Shown piece by piece: positions 20,181-28,038 of a stretch of 64,000 nt of DNA (positions are counted from its first letter, which is position 1; every line of letters starts with the position of its first letter). The DNA is from a bacterium (GTDB taxonomy: Bacteria > Myxococcota_A > Bradymonadia > UBA7976 > UBA1532). The position numbers and the translations under genes were made by a program. The stretch lies in the NCBI GenBank assembly GCA_030427205.1, contig JAUHXC010000038.1, positions 39,839 to 103,838 of the forward strand, in the 5' to 3' direction. A model generated the notes under the pieces. The model was given only the letters and a program-made list of their open reading frames with translations. It made no database searches and was not told the origin of the DNA.

Positions 20181-22487
20181 GTGCCCACGCTCCGACCTCC
20201 CAGGCGGGCGCCCCGCGCCATCATCGCGGCGCGCTTTCACCGCGTGCTGACCGCGGCGCTGCTGCTCAGCGGCTGTCTGCAGGGCGCCGACGAGCACCCG
20301 GCGCTCGGCGAGGTCTGCAACGGCCTCGACGACGACCTCGACGGCCGCACCGACGAGGCCGGCTCCAGGCTTTGCCCCTTCACGGTCGAGATGTCCTACG
20401 CCACCGCCGCCTGCACGCCCGACGACCCGCCGGACGGCGGCGTCGGCCTGCCGTGCCGTATCGCCACCTGCGACGAGGGCCACCACGACCTCGACGGCCG
20501 CTTCGGCAACGGCTGCGAGTATGCGTGCCGCGTGGCCCACGGCGGCGTCGAGCGCTGCAACGGCCGCGACGACGACTGCGATGGCATCACCGACGAAGCC
20601 CCGACAGGTGCCCCGCGCGCCACGCAGCAGCAGGGCGTGTGTCAGGACGCCCTCCAGATCTGCTCGAGCGGGATGTGGGTCGATCCGCCGTACGCCGAGC
20701 GGCCGGGCTACGAGGCAGTCGAGGTGAGCTGCGACGACCTCGACAACGACTGCGACGGCGCGGTCGACGAGGGATATCCCCTCGCGGGCGCCGACTGCGC
20801 GGTCGGCGTCGGCGCCTGCGCCGTGAGCGCCGAATACGTCTGCACGCCCGAGGGCGACGGCGTGGTGTGTCCGGCGGTGGCGGGCGTAGCCAGCGACGAG
20901 CTCTGCAATGGCGTCGACGATGACTGCGATGGCACCCCCGACGAGGATCAGGCTTCGACGCCGTGTGTCTCCGATCTGCCCGGCCGCTGCGTGCTGGGGC
21001 ATACCACCTGCGACGGCGGCGTATCCCGCTGCGCGCCCGATACCCCGGCGCTCGAGGCCGAGCTGTGCAACGGCGAGGACGACGACTGCGATGGAACCAT
21101 CGACGAGGACGCGGACGGCGCCTGCCCGGGCTTCGCGATCAACGCCGACAGCGGCCTGGTCGAGTGTATCGCGGCCGCATGCCAGATTCGCGCCTGCAAC
21201 GGAGACCGATGGGACGTGGACGGGCTCTACGCGAACGGCTGCGAGTATGCATGCACCGTCAACGGCGATGGTGTCGAGCGCTGCAATGATATCGACGACG
21301 ACTGCGATGGTACGACCGACGAAGGCCTCGAGCCTCCGCCCGCCGATCTGCAGTTTGGTGTATGCGCTGGCGCGACCCGCGTCTGCGCCGATCGGTGGGT
21401 CGAGCCGGCCTATGGCGGTATCGCCGGCTACGAGCATGGCCGTGAGGCCTCATGCGACGGTCTCGACAACGACTGCGACGGGCGCACGGACGAGGAATGG
21501 CAGGGCGTACCCGATGGACAATGCGACGGCCTCGACGATGACTGCGATGGGCGGGTCGACGAGGACCGGGCGTGCGCCGAGACCGTCTGCGCCGCAGGCA
21601 CGCTGCTGCCGCCGTGCAACGGCTGCCCCGAGGGCACGGTCGTACCGACCATCGGCCCGCTGGGCGGCGCGTGGGTCTGCGTGCCGGCCGGAGAGTTCCT
21701 GCTCGGCAGCCCCGACGACGAAGAGGGACGGTTCCTGGACGAAGGCCCGCAGGTGCCGATGGCCATCACCCGCCCGCTGCTGGTACAGACGCACGAGGTG
21801 ACCCAGGTCCAGTGGCAGACCGCGTTCGATAACGCGCCGTCCGTCTACCTTGACTGCGGCCCCGCGTGTCCGGTGGAGTCCATCAACTGGTTCGAAGCGG
21901 TGGCTTTCGTGAACCACCTCTCGGTCGAGGCTGGCTTGGAGCCTTGTTATGCGCTCTCCGACTGCGTGCGCGCCCCCGGCGCAGACCTCGAGTGCGATCT
22001 GGCGGTCGCGCGAGCACCCGCCGACTGTACGGGCTATCGCTTGCCGACCGAGGCCGAGTGGGAATACATCGCACGCGGGGCTACCCAGACCCGCTTCTGG
22101 TCGGGCGAGGCCGAGGAGGACCTCGCCCGCGTCGGGTGGTACTTCGCAAACTCGGGCGGCCTGACCCACCCCGTGTGCAGCCTGCCGGTCGAGGCTCTAC
22201 ATCACCCGTGGGGCCTGTGCGACGTGCACGGCAACGTCTGGGAGTGGACCGAGTCGTGGTACCGCCCCTACCCGGAGCCGCCCGCCGATGGCGCCCGCCT
22301 GGCCGACCCAGTTGACCCGGCCGGCCCGCCCAACGGCGCCGGGCGCATCAAGCGGAGCGGCTCGTTAATCAACGACGCCCGTGTCGTGCGCACCGCCAAC
22401 CGCGGGTGGCAGTTCCCGGGAGCCCGGGAAGGGGGCACCGGTTTTCGCCCCGTCCGATTCGCCGGCCCTCCCCCCCGAGCTCGGTGA
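20181..22487 (+). CDS. Lipoprotein with eight MopE-type repeats and one formylglycine-enzyme-like domain
   Basis: A 768-residue lipoprotein: basic N-terminus, hydrophobic helix and lipobox LLLSGC. Eight repeats of the form CNGxDDDCDGxxDE span about residues 40-470. They are interrupted by longer Cys-containing inserts that include two near-identical NGCEYAC elements. The C-terminal 270 residues are an FGE/SUMF1 domain with GYRLPTEAEWEYIARGA, HGNVWEW and GFRPVR, much closer to the family consensus than the domains at 12902-16645. A GTG start at 20181 follows GGAG, and gives a proper signal peptide; the frame is open back to 20118. The same architecture at two sites 4 kb apart suggests duplicated genes that have diverged. 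Confidence 0.88.
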   Translation: MPTLRPPRRAPRAIIAARFHRVLTAALLLSGCLQGADEHPALGEVCNGLDDDLDGRTDEAGSRLCPFTVEMSYATAACTPDDPPDGGVGLPCRIATCDEGHHDLDGRFGNGCEYACRVAHGGVERCNGRDDDCDGITDEAPTGAPRATQQQGVCQDALQICSSGMWVDPPYAERPGYEAVEVSCDDLDNDCDGAVDEGYPLAGADCAVGVGACAVSAEYVCTPEGDGVVCPAVAGVASDELCNGVDDDCDGTPDEDQASTPCVSDLPGRCVLGHTTCDGGVSRCAPDTPALEAELCNGEDDDCDGTIDEDADGACPGFAINADSGLVECIAAACQIRACNGDRWDVDGLYANGCEYACTVNGDGVERCNDIDDDCDGTTDEGLEPPPADLQFGVCAGATRVCADRWVEPAYGGIAGYEHGREASCDGLDNDCDGRTDEEWQGVPDGQCDGLDDDCDGRVDEDRACAETVCAAGTLLPPCNGCPEGTVVPTIGPLGGAWVCVPAGEFLLGSPDDEEGRFLDEGPQVPMAITRPLLVQTHEVTQVQWQTAFDNAPSVYLDCGPACPVESINWFEAVAFVNHLSVEAGLEPCYALSDCVRAPGADLECDLAVARAPADCTGYRLPTEAEWEYIARGATQTRFWSGEAEEDLARVGWYFANSGGLTHPVCSLPVEALHHPWGLCDVHGNVWEWTESWYRPYPEPPADGARLADPVDPAGPPNGAGRIKRSGSLINDARVVRTANRGWQFPGAREGGTGFRPVRFAGPPPRAR

Positions 22488-23440
22488 TGGGTCCTTGGTC
22501 CTTGAACAACAGGCGTGACGGACACCGCCGGCGCAGCCTGTCGCCGGACCGGTCCCCAAACCCCCCGCGACCGGTCACTGCATGACCCGCCGTCGGCCGG
22601 CGCCGTGCACGCGCGGCGCCCGGCGCCGTGACCGCAGCCGCACACCTGCGGCGCCGCGCGACCCGTCAGCCACGTCGGCGCTGGCGGCGATCGAACGGCG
22701 CCGCGACCCCGGCGCTCGCCAGAAATGCGCGGGCAACGGCGCCTCGACCACACGATCGGGAGACACCTCCTCGGCGATCGACGCCGCGACCGCGACGACG
22801 GCGCGCGGGTCGGCGGTGAACGGCAGCCCAACGGCGCCCGACCCCATCCGCTTCGCGGGCGCCGCGGACCGAAACAGCGCCCGACCCCCGCGCGGCGCGT
22901 TCGCCCGCCGCCCCGACCGGGCTGTCCGTCGCCCCGTGGCGTTCCGACAACCCGCCGACCGCGACCTCGGCCGCCCCGGTGGCCGCCGCCGACGCCGCGA
23001 CCGCGCCATCGGCCGGCTCGGTGGGGATCAAATGGCGCTCGGACCGGGTCACCCGCCGCCGGGGCGGGGTTCGATCGGCGCCGAACGAGGCGCGCCTGGC
23101 CCACCCCGCGGCGTTCGATCAGCGGCCCGAGGGTCGCCCGACCCCGCCCGCGCGGGGTTCGATCGGCGCCTCCGCGGGCGTCGAGCCGCCGATCGAACGC
23201 CGCGGGCCGCTCGACACCGTGGTCGAGGCGTCGATCGCCAAGGGTCTGTCTCCCGCTCGTGTGGTCGAGGCGCCGTTCGCCATCGAGCCGGCAGGGGTCG
23301 GGCGCTGTTCCGGTCGTCGGCGCCCACGAGCCGGATCGCCCTCGGCGCTGTTCGGCTCGTATTGCCCCGCCGCCCGGCACCGGGGCCTGCTGCACCCGGC
23401 TTCTGCCGAGCGCGGCGGAGGGCGCGTGCCGGGCGTCGGC
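22488..23440. repeat. 950-bp gene-free stretch with imperfect direct and inverted repeats
   Basis: No frame here looks like protein on either strand. A 48-bp element at 22738-22785 recurs inverted at 23227-23274 (43 of 48 bases match). A second element of about 32 bp around 22858-22889, containing ACAGCGCCCGACCCC, recurs inverted around 23294-23325. Words of the form GTTCGATCGGCGCC occur at about 23067 and 23156, with variants at about 23111 and, inverted, near 22688 and 23185. The order of the elements is mosaic rather than a simple palindrome. It may be a decayed mobile element or repetitive regulatory DNA; function unknown. Confidence 0.6.
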
Positions 23441-24143
23441 CTACGGCGCCGGACGGGTCGACACCGTGATGGTGTAGGGGCCGATGGCCGCGAAGGCGCT
23501 GAAGGTGGTCGCCGCGATGTGCACGATCTGGCCGGGGGCGATGGTCCGGTTCGCGACCCGGCTGCCGCGCGCGCCGAAGTCGTCGTCGCCCGCGATGCAC
23601 TGGCCGGCGACCTCGGGCGCGAACGGGTCGCGGTAGAGCAGCAAGAAGCCATCGCCCGCCCAGGCGGCCTCGACGTCGATGACCTGATCGACCGCGGTGT
23701 CGTTGACCACCACGAATGTATCGTAGTGGTACTCCGCCGTGGGCTTCGGCGTGCAGTTCTCGCGGGCGCGGCGGAACAGCGCGTCACTGGCGTCGATGGA
23801 TCCGGCGAACTCCAGAGCCGCGCCGGGCGCCGCGAGCGGGATCGGCACGTTCGCCGAGCGCTGCATCACCACCCGCTCCCAGCCCGCGTCGCCCTGCAAC
23901 CCCACGTTCGCGCCGCAGCGCCAGTCGCTGTCGTCGTTGGTGTGCCAGCACAAACGCTGTGGGTCGTCGAGGTCGAGCGCGTCACAGTCGGCGCGCAAGA
24001 TCCGGGCGCCCACCGGCGCCGCCTTCCCCGTCCCCTCCTGCGTCGCCCGCAGCGGTCGCGTCGACGGTCATCGCATCGGCCGCCTCGGGTGTGCCTGCTT
24101 CATCGCAGCCCGCTGCGCACACGAGTGCGCAGATGAAGCCCAT
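23441..24143 (-). pseudogene. Frameshifted lipoprotein gene of unknown function
   Basis: A good start exists at 24143 (GGAGG 5 bp upstream) with a lipoprotein signal (MGFICALVCAAGC) and an Asp/Ala-rich linker. This frame ends at a TGA near 23988. The rest of a secreted domain (RADCDALDLDDPQRLCWHT to TVSTRPAP, ending TAG at 23441) continues in the next frame. The switch must fall between about 24065 and 24012; the G-run GGAGGGGACGGGG is the likely place. The downstream domain alone (GTG 24013, 190 residues) has no signal peptide. Either a real inactivating frameshift or a sequencing error in the G-run. The C-terminal part looks like a beta-sandwich secretion or binding domain; no family recognised. 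Confidence 0.6.
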
Positions 24144-24660
24144 CGTATCCTCCGTCGTCATCGTTCGTGATCGCGCAAGCGGGCGCATCAGCGTTGAGGT
24201 AATAGGCGCAGAGCGGCCCCAAAGTACGCAGCGATTTCTTTTCTCGCCTCGGCGCCCCCGGCAATACCAGCGGGATCTCCGACGTCTCCTCTCGACCGAC
24301 CGGCGCGGGGCCATGGCCGTTGACCGACTCGATGCCCGCCGGCAGTCGCCCGCCATCGCCGACTGCAACTTCGGGTTCGGAGGCCGAGCGGCTCGGGGCG
24401 CCCTCGGCGCGGTAGGCAATTGCAGGGGCCGCGCCGGGGCCGCACGACGTCGCGTCCGAATGGACGACGTGCTTCCCGACGGTCCCCGAGATCGACGCGC
24501 GCGCCAGATGGATGGGTCGTGGTCTTCTGTCGTCGAGGCGCGGAGGCCCCAGCCGTCCGGGTCGAAGGCGCAGGACACGGCGACCTCGCACGGGCCGTCG
24601 TACGGACCGGCGATGGTGCACTGCGGCAGACCACGTGACCTGCCCTGCGCGACGGATCGA
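24144..24660 (-). pseudogene. Probable remnant of a secreted-protein gene beside the tRNA cluster
   Basis: Codon-like third-position GC bias and protein-like text appear on the minus strand, but in two frames: DGPCEVAVSCAFDPDGWG at the tRNA-proximal end, then ISGTVGKHVVHSDATSCG after a one-base shift near a CGCGCGCG run (about 24500). There is no start codon with a signal peptide; the 5' end seems to be missing where the tRNA-Leu(CAA) 3' end lies. Low confidence: it could also be chance high-GC reading frames. Confidence 0.3.
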
Positions 24661-24691
24661 GCAGCGCGGCGAAGCGCGGCGGTGTGAGATG

Positions 24692-24774
24692 TGGGATCGG
24701 AGGGAGTCGAACCCTCACGGGCCAAGGCCCCACGCGGTTTGAGCGCGCTGCGTCTGCCGTTCCGCCACGATCCC
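24692..24774 (-). tRNA. tRNA-Leu (anticodon CAA)
   Basis: Class II tRNA with acceptor GGGATCG pairing CGATCCC and discriminator A. The anticodon stem GCGCG/CGCGT encloses loop CTCAAAC, and the T-arm contains GGTTCGACTCCC after a long variable arm. Reads UUG codons. Last of four tandem tRNA-Leu genes; CCA is not encoded. Confidence 0.95.
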
Positions 24775-24822
24775 GAAGCGGTGGATATAGGAGATGCGCA
24801 CGCACGCGGCGCATGGCATGGG

Positions 24823-24907
24823 TAGGACCGGCGGGAGTCGAACCCGCATGGGCACTCTGGCCCCCCGGAGTCTGAGTCCGGCGCGTATCCCATTTCGCCA
24901 CGGTCCC
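24823..24907 (-). tRNA. tRNA-Leu (anticodon CAG), copy 2
   Basis: Class II tRNA with acceptor GGGACCG pairing CGGTCCT (one G-U), anticodon loop CTCAGAC in a CCGGA/TCCGG stem, a long variable arm and T-arm GGGTTCGACTCCC. Reads CUG. Nearly identical to the gene at 25099-25184. The two differ in the D-arm (AAATGGG here versus AGTTGGG), the variable arm and the T-stem. Confidence 0.95.
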
Positions 24908-24951
24908 ACAGGTGCCCCGAAGGGTGCCGTGCGCCGCGTGCGTGCGATGTG

Positions 24952-25035
24952 TACAGCCGGCGGGATTCGAACCCGCATGTCCCGATGGACGCCGGAATCT
25001 CGGTCCGGTGCGTATACCAGCTCCGCCACGGCTGC
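24952..25035 (-). tRNA. tRNA-Leu (anticodon GAG) with C instead of U at position 33
   Basis: Class II tRNA with acceptor GCAGCCG pairing CGGCTGT, stem CCGGA/TCCGG and T-arm GGGTTCGAATCCC. The seven-base anticodon loop reads CCGAGAT, giving anticodon GAG for CUC/CUU. Position 33, almost always U in tRNAs, is C here. All other class II features are intact, so it is probably still transcribed. Confidence 0.88.
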
Positions 25036-25098
25036 GTGGGGGCTCGACGAGCAATTCGTCGAATGAGTTTGATGGCATGGACGCGACCCATGGCATGG

Positions 25099-25184
25099 TA
25101 GGACCGGTGGGATTCGAACCCACATGGGCACTGCGGCCCCCCGGAGTCTGAGTCCGGTGCGTATCCCAACTCCGCCACGGTCCC
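25099..25184 (-). tRNA. tRNA-Leu (anticodon CAG), copy 1
   Basis: First tRNA of the cluster in the direction of transcription. Acceptor GGGACCG/CGGTCCT, anticodon loop CTCAGAC, long variable arm, T-arm GGGTTCGAATCCC. Reads CUG, the main leucine codon of this GC-rich genome, which explains the double copy. Confidence 0.95.
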
Positions 25185-25430
25185 ATATGGGCCATGGGTC
25201 TCGTGTTCGCTGCGAGCGCCCGGTCACGCCGGGTGCGGTCTTCATCTCATGGTCCACCTCTCTCGATACTCATCGGGCCACGGGGCCGGATGCAATGCAT
25301 GACTCAGCGATGGCTATCCCATCGATGGATACACCGTTCCTGTCCGCCCATGCCATGGCGGCAGGGCGCGTCGGGCCTCGTCCGGTCGTATTGCCGAGGG
25401 CGGGCTGTGTCGCCGGCGGCGTCGAGCCCC
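25185..25430 (-). other. Untranslated spacer between the leucine attenuator and the first tRNA-Leu
   Basis: I see no gene and no convincing second promoter in this stretch. A small hairpin (CCCGG-5 nt-CCGGG) lies at about 25222-25236. If the upstream promoter drives the tRNAs, this is part of a roughly 450-nt 5' leader that is removed by tRNA processing. Confidence 0.5.
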
Positions 25431-25431
25431 A

Positions 25432-25471
25432 GAAACACAAAACCCCCTCGGGCACGCGGCCGGAGGGGGTT
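25432..25471 (-). terminator. Attenuator terminator upstream of the tRNA-Leu cluster
   Basis: On the minus strand the 9-bp arms AACCCCCTC and GAGGGGGTT enclose a 13-base loop and are followed by TTTTGTGTTT, an intrinsic terminator. It begins 20 bases after the stop codon of the Leu-rich leader peptide. Its first arm (with the following CGGCC) can pair instead with GGCCGAAGGGGG at 25508-25519 inside the leader, 11 of 12 bases matching, which would prevent termination. Confidence 0.8.
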
Positions 25472-25490
25472 ATGTACGCAAATCAGGCAC

Positions 25491-25631
25491 TTATGTGCCC
25501 AGTCGCGCCCCCTTCGGCCGGGTGGAAAGCAGCAGCAGAAGACGCAATAGACCCTCACCGCGCGGCGCGGTGCGCTCGACCGTGCAGTCCGAAACGGTGT
25601 CGGCGTGGTGCTGGGTGGTGCGAATCTTCAT
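25491..25631 (-). CDS. Leucine-rich attenuator leader peptide (46 residues)
   Basis: Reads MKIRTTQHHADTV at the start and has seven Leu in eight codons (residues 28-35, LLRLLLLL), coded by CTA, TTG, CTT, CTG, CTG, CTG, CTT. CTA, TTG and CTT are rare in this GC-rich window, which is typical of control codons in leucine leader peptides. The antiterminator strand (25508-25519) starts about 8 bases after the last of these codons. A ribosome stalled for lack of charged tRNA-Leu would leave it free; a ribosome at the stop codon (25491-25493) would cover it and allow the terminator. No leucine biosynthesis gene follows; the next genes are four tRNA-Leu, whose anticodons read CTG, CTC/CTT and TTG. 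Confidence 0.82.
   Translation of the reverse strand: MKIRTTQHHADTVSDCTVERTAPRGEGLLRLLLLLSTRPKGARLGT
25508..25519 (-). promoter_or_regulatory. Antiterminator strand of the leucine attenuator
   Basis: Minus-strand GGCCGAAGGGGG, inside the leader peptide's last codons, is complementary (one mismatch) to CCCCCTCCGGCC that forms the 5' side of the terminator. A further short hairpin, GGCAC-ATAA-GTGCC, spans the leader stop codon (25487-25500) and can act as a pause or protector structure. GGGCAC can also pair with GTGCCC in the terminator loop. Confidence 0.7.
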
Positions 25632-25640
25632 GATGGCTGG

Positions 25641-25669
25641 ACTCTACGGATGTCATCGGGATGCGTCAA
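25641..25669 (-). promoter_or_regulatory. Sigma70-type promoter of the Leu leader/tRNA-Leu transcript
   Basis: Minus-strand TTGACG (25664-25669), a 17-bp spacer and TAGAGT (25641-25646). The expected start site, near 25634, is only about 3 bases before the leader ATG at 25631, so the leader mRNA would be nearly leaderless. It is one of the few sigma70-like promoters with both boxes in this window. Confidence 0.75.
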
Positions 25670-25719
25670 GAGTGATTCACAAAAAGTCTCGAAAAACATG
25701 CCATGCGATACCCGCGGGC

Positions 25720-27036
25720 TCAGGCGCGCTGCGGCTGGCGGTCGGGGCGGTAGAAGCGCATGGCGCGGGTGTAGAGCAGCCAGCCGACGTCCAGCACGAC
25801 GATGAAGCCGGCGACGCCCATCGCGGCGCGGGCCCACAGCGGGCCGAGCAGCACCATCAGCGGCAGGAAGGCGACCTCGAAGAAGAGCAGGCCGAACATC
25901 CAGCGCTTCTTGAGGGAGGGCGCGAGCAGCCAGACGCCGACGAACATCGCCGCGTTGCCGCGGAAGGCGTCGTAGAACGGGGTCTGCAGCGCGCCGAGGA
26001 TCAGCAGCAGGCCGGTGAGCTGCAGGCGGGCGAGGCGGCCGGCGGTGCTGTGGTCGTCGGGCAGGCGCCGACCGGCGCGCCAGGCCAGCGCCAGGATCGC
26101 GACGAGGTAGATCGCGCCGACGGCCCGGGCGATCGGTCGCGGCTCGTCGAGCAGGCCGAGGAAGCCCAGCTTGATGGGGATGCCGAACGGCGAGATGTTG
26201 ATCGCCGCGCTCTCGGGGCGCACGAAGAGCCAGCCGAAGGCCTCGCCGCTCGCCAGCCGCGGCACGTGCACCGCGAAGAACTCGACGATGGGGCCGGTGC
26301 CGTAGAGCGCGACGGTCGAGAGCGTCAGGCCGAGCCCCCACAGCGCGGTGTAGCCGATGGCCCGCCAGCGCCCGCGGGCGGCGAGGAAGACGACGAGCAG
26401 GCCCGGGAAGAGCTTGGCGCCGATGGACCACGCGAGCAGCGCCGCCCCGCTGCGCTCGTGGCCCTGCTCGATGCGCACCATGCCCCACAGCGCGGTGGCC
26501 ATCACCAGCAGGTGCGCGTTGCCGAACTGGATCTGCGACTGCACCGACAGCGTGATGAGGAACGCGGGCATCCAGCGGGCGAGCAGGGTGCCGTTGACGC
26601 CGCCGACCGCGCGCGTCGTCGCCCAGAGCGCGCCGATGAGCACGGCGAGGTTGAGCGCCATCCACACGGTGCGCGCGGTCGCGAAGTCGAGCGAGACCAG
26701 CGGCTCGAGGGTGGGCAGGAAGAGCGGCGGGTAGACGAAGGCGTCGATGTTGACCGCGTACAGCGGCACCCCGTGCAGCGCGCCGAGCGCGTCGGTGTAG
26801 ATGCCCTCGGCGTAGATCGGCTGGTGCAGCGCGGCGAGCTTCACCCCGAGGTAGTAGGCCGAGAAGCAGCTGTGGCGGGTGTGGTCTTCGCTGATGGGCA
26901 AGGTCGCGAAGAGGTCGACCCCGGGGAAGAGCGCGTAGCCCAGCATGCGCACGCAGGCGAAGATCGCCAGCGCGATGAGCACGAGCTCGAGGCGGGTGGG
27001 CGGGCGCGGGCGATACCAGGCGAAGCGTCGGGGCAT
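25720..27036 (-). CDS. GT87-like polytopic membrane glycosyltransferase (DUF2029)
   Basis: About 438 residues with around ten hydrophobic helices and a large first periplasmic loop. The pattern is of GT-C glycosyltransferases of family 87: an acidic site after the first helix (PGVDLFATLPISEDH), the YPPLFLPTLEP segment in loop 2, and SIGAKLFPGLL further on, close to the KPxP-like motif. Family members use polyprenyl-phosphate mannose or similar donors to build lipoglycans or cell-surface sugars. The start at 27036 is the one nearest the first helix; the ribosome site is weak. The frame is open further upstream. Confidence 0.82.
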   Translation of the reverse strand: MPRRFAWYRPRPPTRLELVLIALAIFACVRMLGYALFPGVDLFATLPISEDHTRHSCFSAYYLGVKLAALHQPIYAEGIYTDALGALHGVPLYAVNIDAFVYPPLFLPTLEPLVSLDFATARTVWMALNLAVLIGALWATTRAVGGVNGTLLARWMPAFLITLSVQSQIQFGNAHLLVMATALWGMVRIEQGHERSGAALLAWSIGAKLFPGLLVVFLAARGRWRAIGYTALWGLGLTLSTVALYGTGPIVEFFAVHVPRLASGEAFGWLFVRPESAAINISPFGIPIKLGFLGLLDEPRPIARAVGAIYLVAILALAWRAGRRLPDDHSTAGRLARLQLTGLLLILGALQTPFYDAFRGNAAMFVGVWLLAPSLKKRWMFGLLFFEVAFLPLMVLLGPLWARAAMGVAGFIVVLDVGWLLYTRAMRFYRPDRQPQRA

Positions 27037-27224
27037 GGTGATCCACAGCGGGCGATCGGCTTGGCACGAGCCTACGTCGGTGTTCGGCGACCGGCCAGTC
27101 CGCGCGGTGAGAGGGCCCCATCCGACAAAATATCGTGGCCGTCCGGCCGACCGGAAAGGACGGCCCTGCGCCCGCCTAGAACGCTCCGAAGCACGCGCAC
27201 CGCCGCCACGCAAAGGAGCCCCCG

Positions 27225-27983
27225 ATGACCGCCTGCCCCATCTACGCCGGCCACCGTTCGACCCCCGACCCCGACGCCCCGCCGCAGCCCGTCGACGACC
27301 GACGCGCAGGCCTGGCGTTCGCCCATCGGGTCGAGCGGCTCTTCTCCAACGCCGGCTGGGGGATGCGCCTGGCGGCGTTGGAAGAGCTGTGGCGCATCCA
27401 CGGCGCTGCGGCGCTGGAGCCGCTGGCGGCGGTGCGCCTGCCGGTGGACGTCGCGCTCGCGCTGATGGTCTTGTCGCCGCGCGCGCCGGATCGCCCACGG
27501 ATGCACCTCTCGCCGCTGGTCGATCGGCTCGGGTCGCAGGCGGTGGAGGTGATCACGGCGCTGGTGGCCCTCGCGCGACGCAACGGGGTGCCCGACCCCA
27601 CGGCGCTGGTGCGCCTCGCCGATCGCTGCGTCGGCGCGCGCGGCGCCGTGATGCAGGCCCTGGCCGAGCGGCCCGACGCCCCCGAGAAGCGTCTGCTGCG
27701 CTGGCTGCCCACCGCCGATCGTGCCTTGTTGCAAGCGCTGTCCGCCTGGCTCATCGCCCACGGCACCGCCTCGGCCCTGGGGCCGCTGCGGCTGGTGCGG
27801 GCCAGCGCCTGTCTGTCGCCCGAGGCCGGCGAGGCGCTGTCGACGGCGGAGGCGGCGATCCGGGTGCGGACCTATCGCGCGTCGGCGGGCCGGCTGGCCT
27901 GCGTGGCCCCCAAGATCGGCCGAGCGACCTTCCGCTACGAGCGTCACCCCCGCCCGCTGAAGCGCAGCGTGCGCCGGGCCTGA
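27225..27983 (+). CDS. Helical-repeat protein of unknown function
   Basis: A 252-residue protein, probably cytoplasmic: no signal peptide or membrane helix. Most of it (30-230) is alpha-helical with HEAT/ARM-like periodicity (LAALEELWRIHGAAALEPLAAV, LVALARRNGVPDPTALVRLADR). The C-terminus is basic (RHPRPLKRSVRRA). AAAGGAG precedes the ATG. The 188-bp gap to the divergent GT87 gene carries the promoters. No family assigned; a protein-protein scaffold is a guess. Confidence 0.78.
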   Translation: MTACPIYAGHRSTPDPDAPPQPVDDRRAGLAFAHRVERLFSNAGWGMRLAALEELWRIHGAAALEPLAAVRLPVDVALALMVLSPRAPDRPRMHLSPLVDRLGSQAVEVITALVALARRNGVPDPTALVRLADRCVGARGAVMQALAERPDAPEKRLLRWLPTADRALLQALSAWLIAHGTASALGPLRLVRASACLSPEAGEALSTAEAAIRVRTYRASAGRLACVAPKIGRATFRYERHPRPLKRSVRRA

Positions 27984-28014
27984 GGCACCACGGGGCCACG
28001 GGGCTCCAGGGCCA

Positions 28015-28038
28015 CAGGGCTACAGGGCTACAGGGCTA
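28015..28038. repeat. Three tandem copies of CAGGGCTA overlapping the kinase gene stop codon
   Basis: The 8-bp unit CAGGGCTA occurs three times without change, with degenerate copies (CAGGGCCA, GGGCTCCA) just before at about 27994-28014. The last copy ends in CTA, the TAG stop of the kinase gene on the minus strand. The repeats lie between two convergent genes. Confidence 0.75.

Noticed and set aside
22488..23440. CRISPR array in the repeat-rich region
   Set aside because: Repeats are imperfect, in both orientations and unevenly spaced; there are no unique spacers of constant length and no cas genes.
27240..27766. Minus-strand frame opposite the helical-repeat protein
   Set aside because: Ser/Arg-rich shadow of the plus-strand gene without motif.
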